52,972 nt of DNA from Gammaproteobacteria bacterium (GTDB lineage: Bacteria; Pseudomonadota; Gammaproteobacteria; SZUA-152). Both the position numbers and the translations under genes were made by a program. The notes beneath the pieces were generated by a model that saw nothing but the letters and a program-made list of their open reading frames with translations, did not search any database and had not been told where the DNA came from. Positions within the stretch are counted from its first letter, which is position 1; every line of letters starts with the position of its first letter. The stretch lies in the NCBI GenBank assembly GCA_024276955.1, contig JAJRWE010000044.1, positions 1 through 52,972 on the forward strand, in the 5' to 3' direction. Positions 52,770 through 52,972 of the stretch are shown piece after piece.

Positions 52770-52972
52770 TTAAACTATGATAATGTTGGCTTTTCAGGTA
52801 GGGGGGTAAAAATTTGAATCCTAAATTTTCTTCCCCCCCTATGGTTCAACAAAACAACATTAAATTTACGAGGTGCGGTAATATCTTTTAAAAGCGTAGG
52901 CTGTGAATTCAGCGGTCTACCAGATATGCTCGCGCCTCTAACAAGGCAAATACACGCGGACAGCCAAAAGCG
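52770..52972 (+). mobile_element. First integron cassette, apparently non-coding, with start of attC (cut by window end)
   Basis: After the core-like GTTAAAC (52769-52775), DNA up to the attC start has no frame longer than about 16 codons on the plus strand. It contains a hairpin with TAGGGGGG and CCCCCCTA arms plus AAAATTT/AAATTTT (about 52798-52842). From 52936 the sequence CTCTAACAAGGCAAATACAC then GCGGACAGCC is the typical left half of an attC site (R''-L'' arm with ACGCGGAC). The right half lies beyond the window. Confidence 0.55.

Overview
The window is chromosomal DNA of a gammaproteobacterium. The evidence is the gene content and order: rpsP-rimM-trmD-rplS, ogt next to xerD and dsbC, mutS near fdxA, pilU, trmJ-cysE followed by a full isc operon, a glutamyl/glutaminyl-tRNA synthetase pair, a MocR-type regulator, REP-type palindromes and a chromosomal-type integron. 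I cannot name a genus; a free-living, possibly chemolithotrophic or Chromatiales-like relative is a guess.

Layout. 1-10.7 kb is a urea-uptake region: a minus-strand operon (porin, urtA, urtB, urtC, urtD cut by the window edge), divergent from an NCS1-permease/histidine-kinase fusion and a LuxR-type response regulator. A perfect 20-bp palindrome lies between the divergent units. 10.8-16.8 kb is a tRNA-Val-anchored genomic island. It is bounded by a 45-bp copy of the tRNA 3' half and carries a STAND-like NTPase with a SEC-C tail, an AbiE-type pair and a decayed integrase, followed by two 120-bp tandem repeats that end in the real tRNA-Val. 17-20.4 kb holds gltX, glnS, tRNA-Ala and tRNA-Glu. 20.4-24.1 kb is a second accessory patch behind tRNA-Glu: a small basic protein plus a frameshifted PARP-like ADP-ribosyltransferase candidate, an AAA/DUF4143 ATPase, higBA, two antitoxin relics and an 86-bp direct duplication. 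24.1-27.8 kb holds a MocR regulator divergent from a class-IV aminotransferase and argC. 28.1-35.5 kb holds the ribosomal protein/tRNA methylation operon, ogt, xerD, yajQ, dsbC, a previously unmarked CsrB/RsmZ-like small RNA, fdxA and a kelch-type lipoprotein. 35.6-43.8 kb holds mutS, a rhodanese, pilU, suhB, trmJ and cysE. 43.8-50.7 kb is the isc operon with two cysteine desulfurase genes. The right end has a 141-bp MITE with a 10-bp target duplication, a truncated Phd antitoxin, an integron integrase, and the start of a cassette region with a partial attC.

How it works together. The left block looks like a complete sense-and-import module for urea or a related nitrogen compound. The isc operon encodes regulator, sulfur donor, scaffold, carrier, chaperone pair and ferredoxin. 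However, its canonical iscS has Tyr where the PLP-binding Asp is expected, while the extra desulfurase just upstream keeps that Asp. The accessory patches are typical of defence and toxin-antitoxin accretion at tRNA genes. The strongest hidden signals are the GGA-rich small RNA at 33.4 kb, the foldback element that contributes the trmJ start codon, the tRNA-derived tandem repeats, the IscS substitution and the integron edge.
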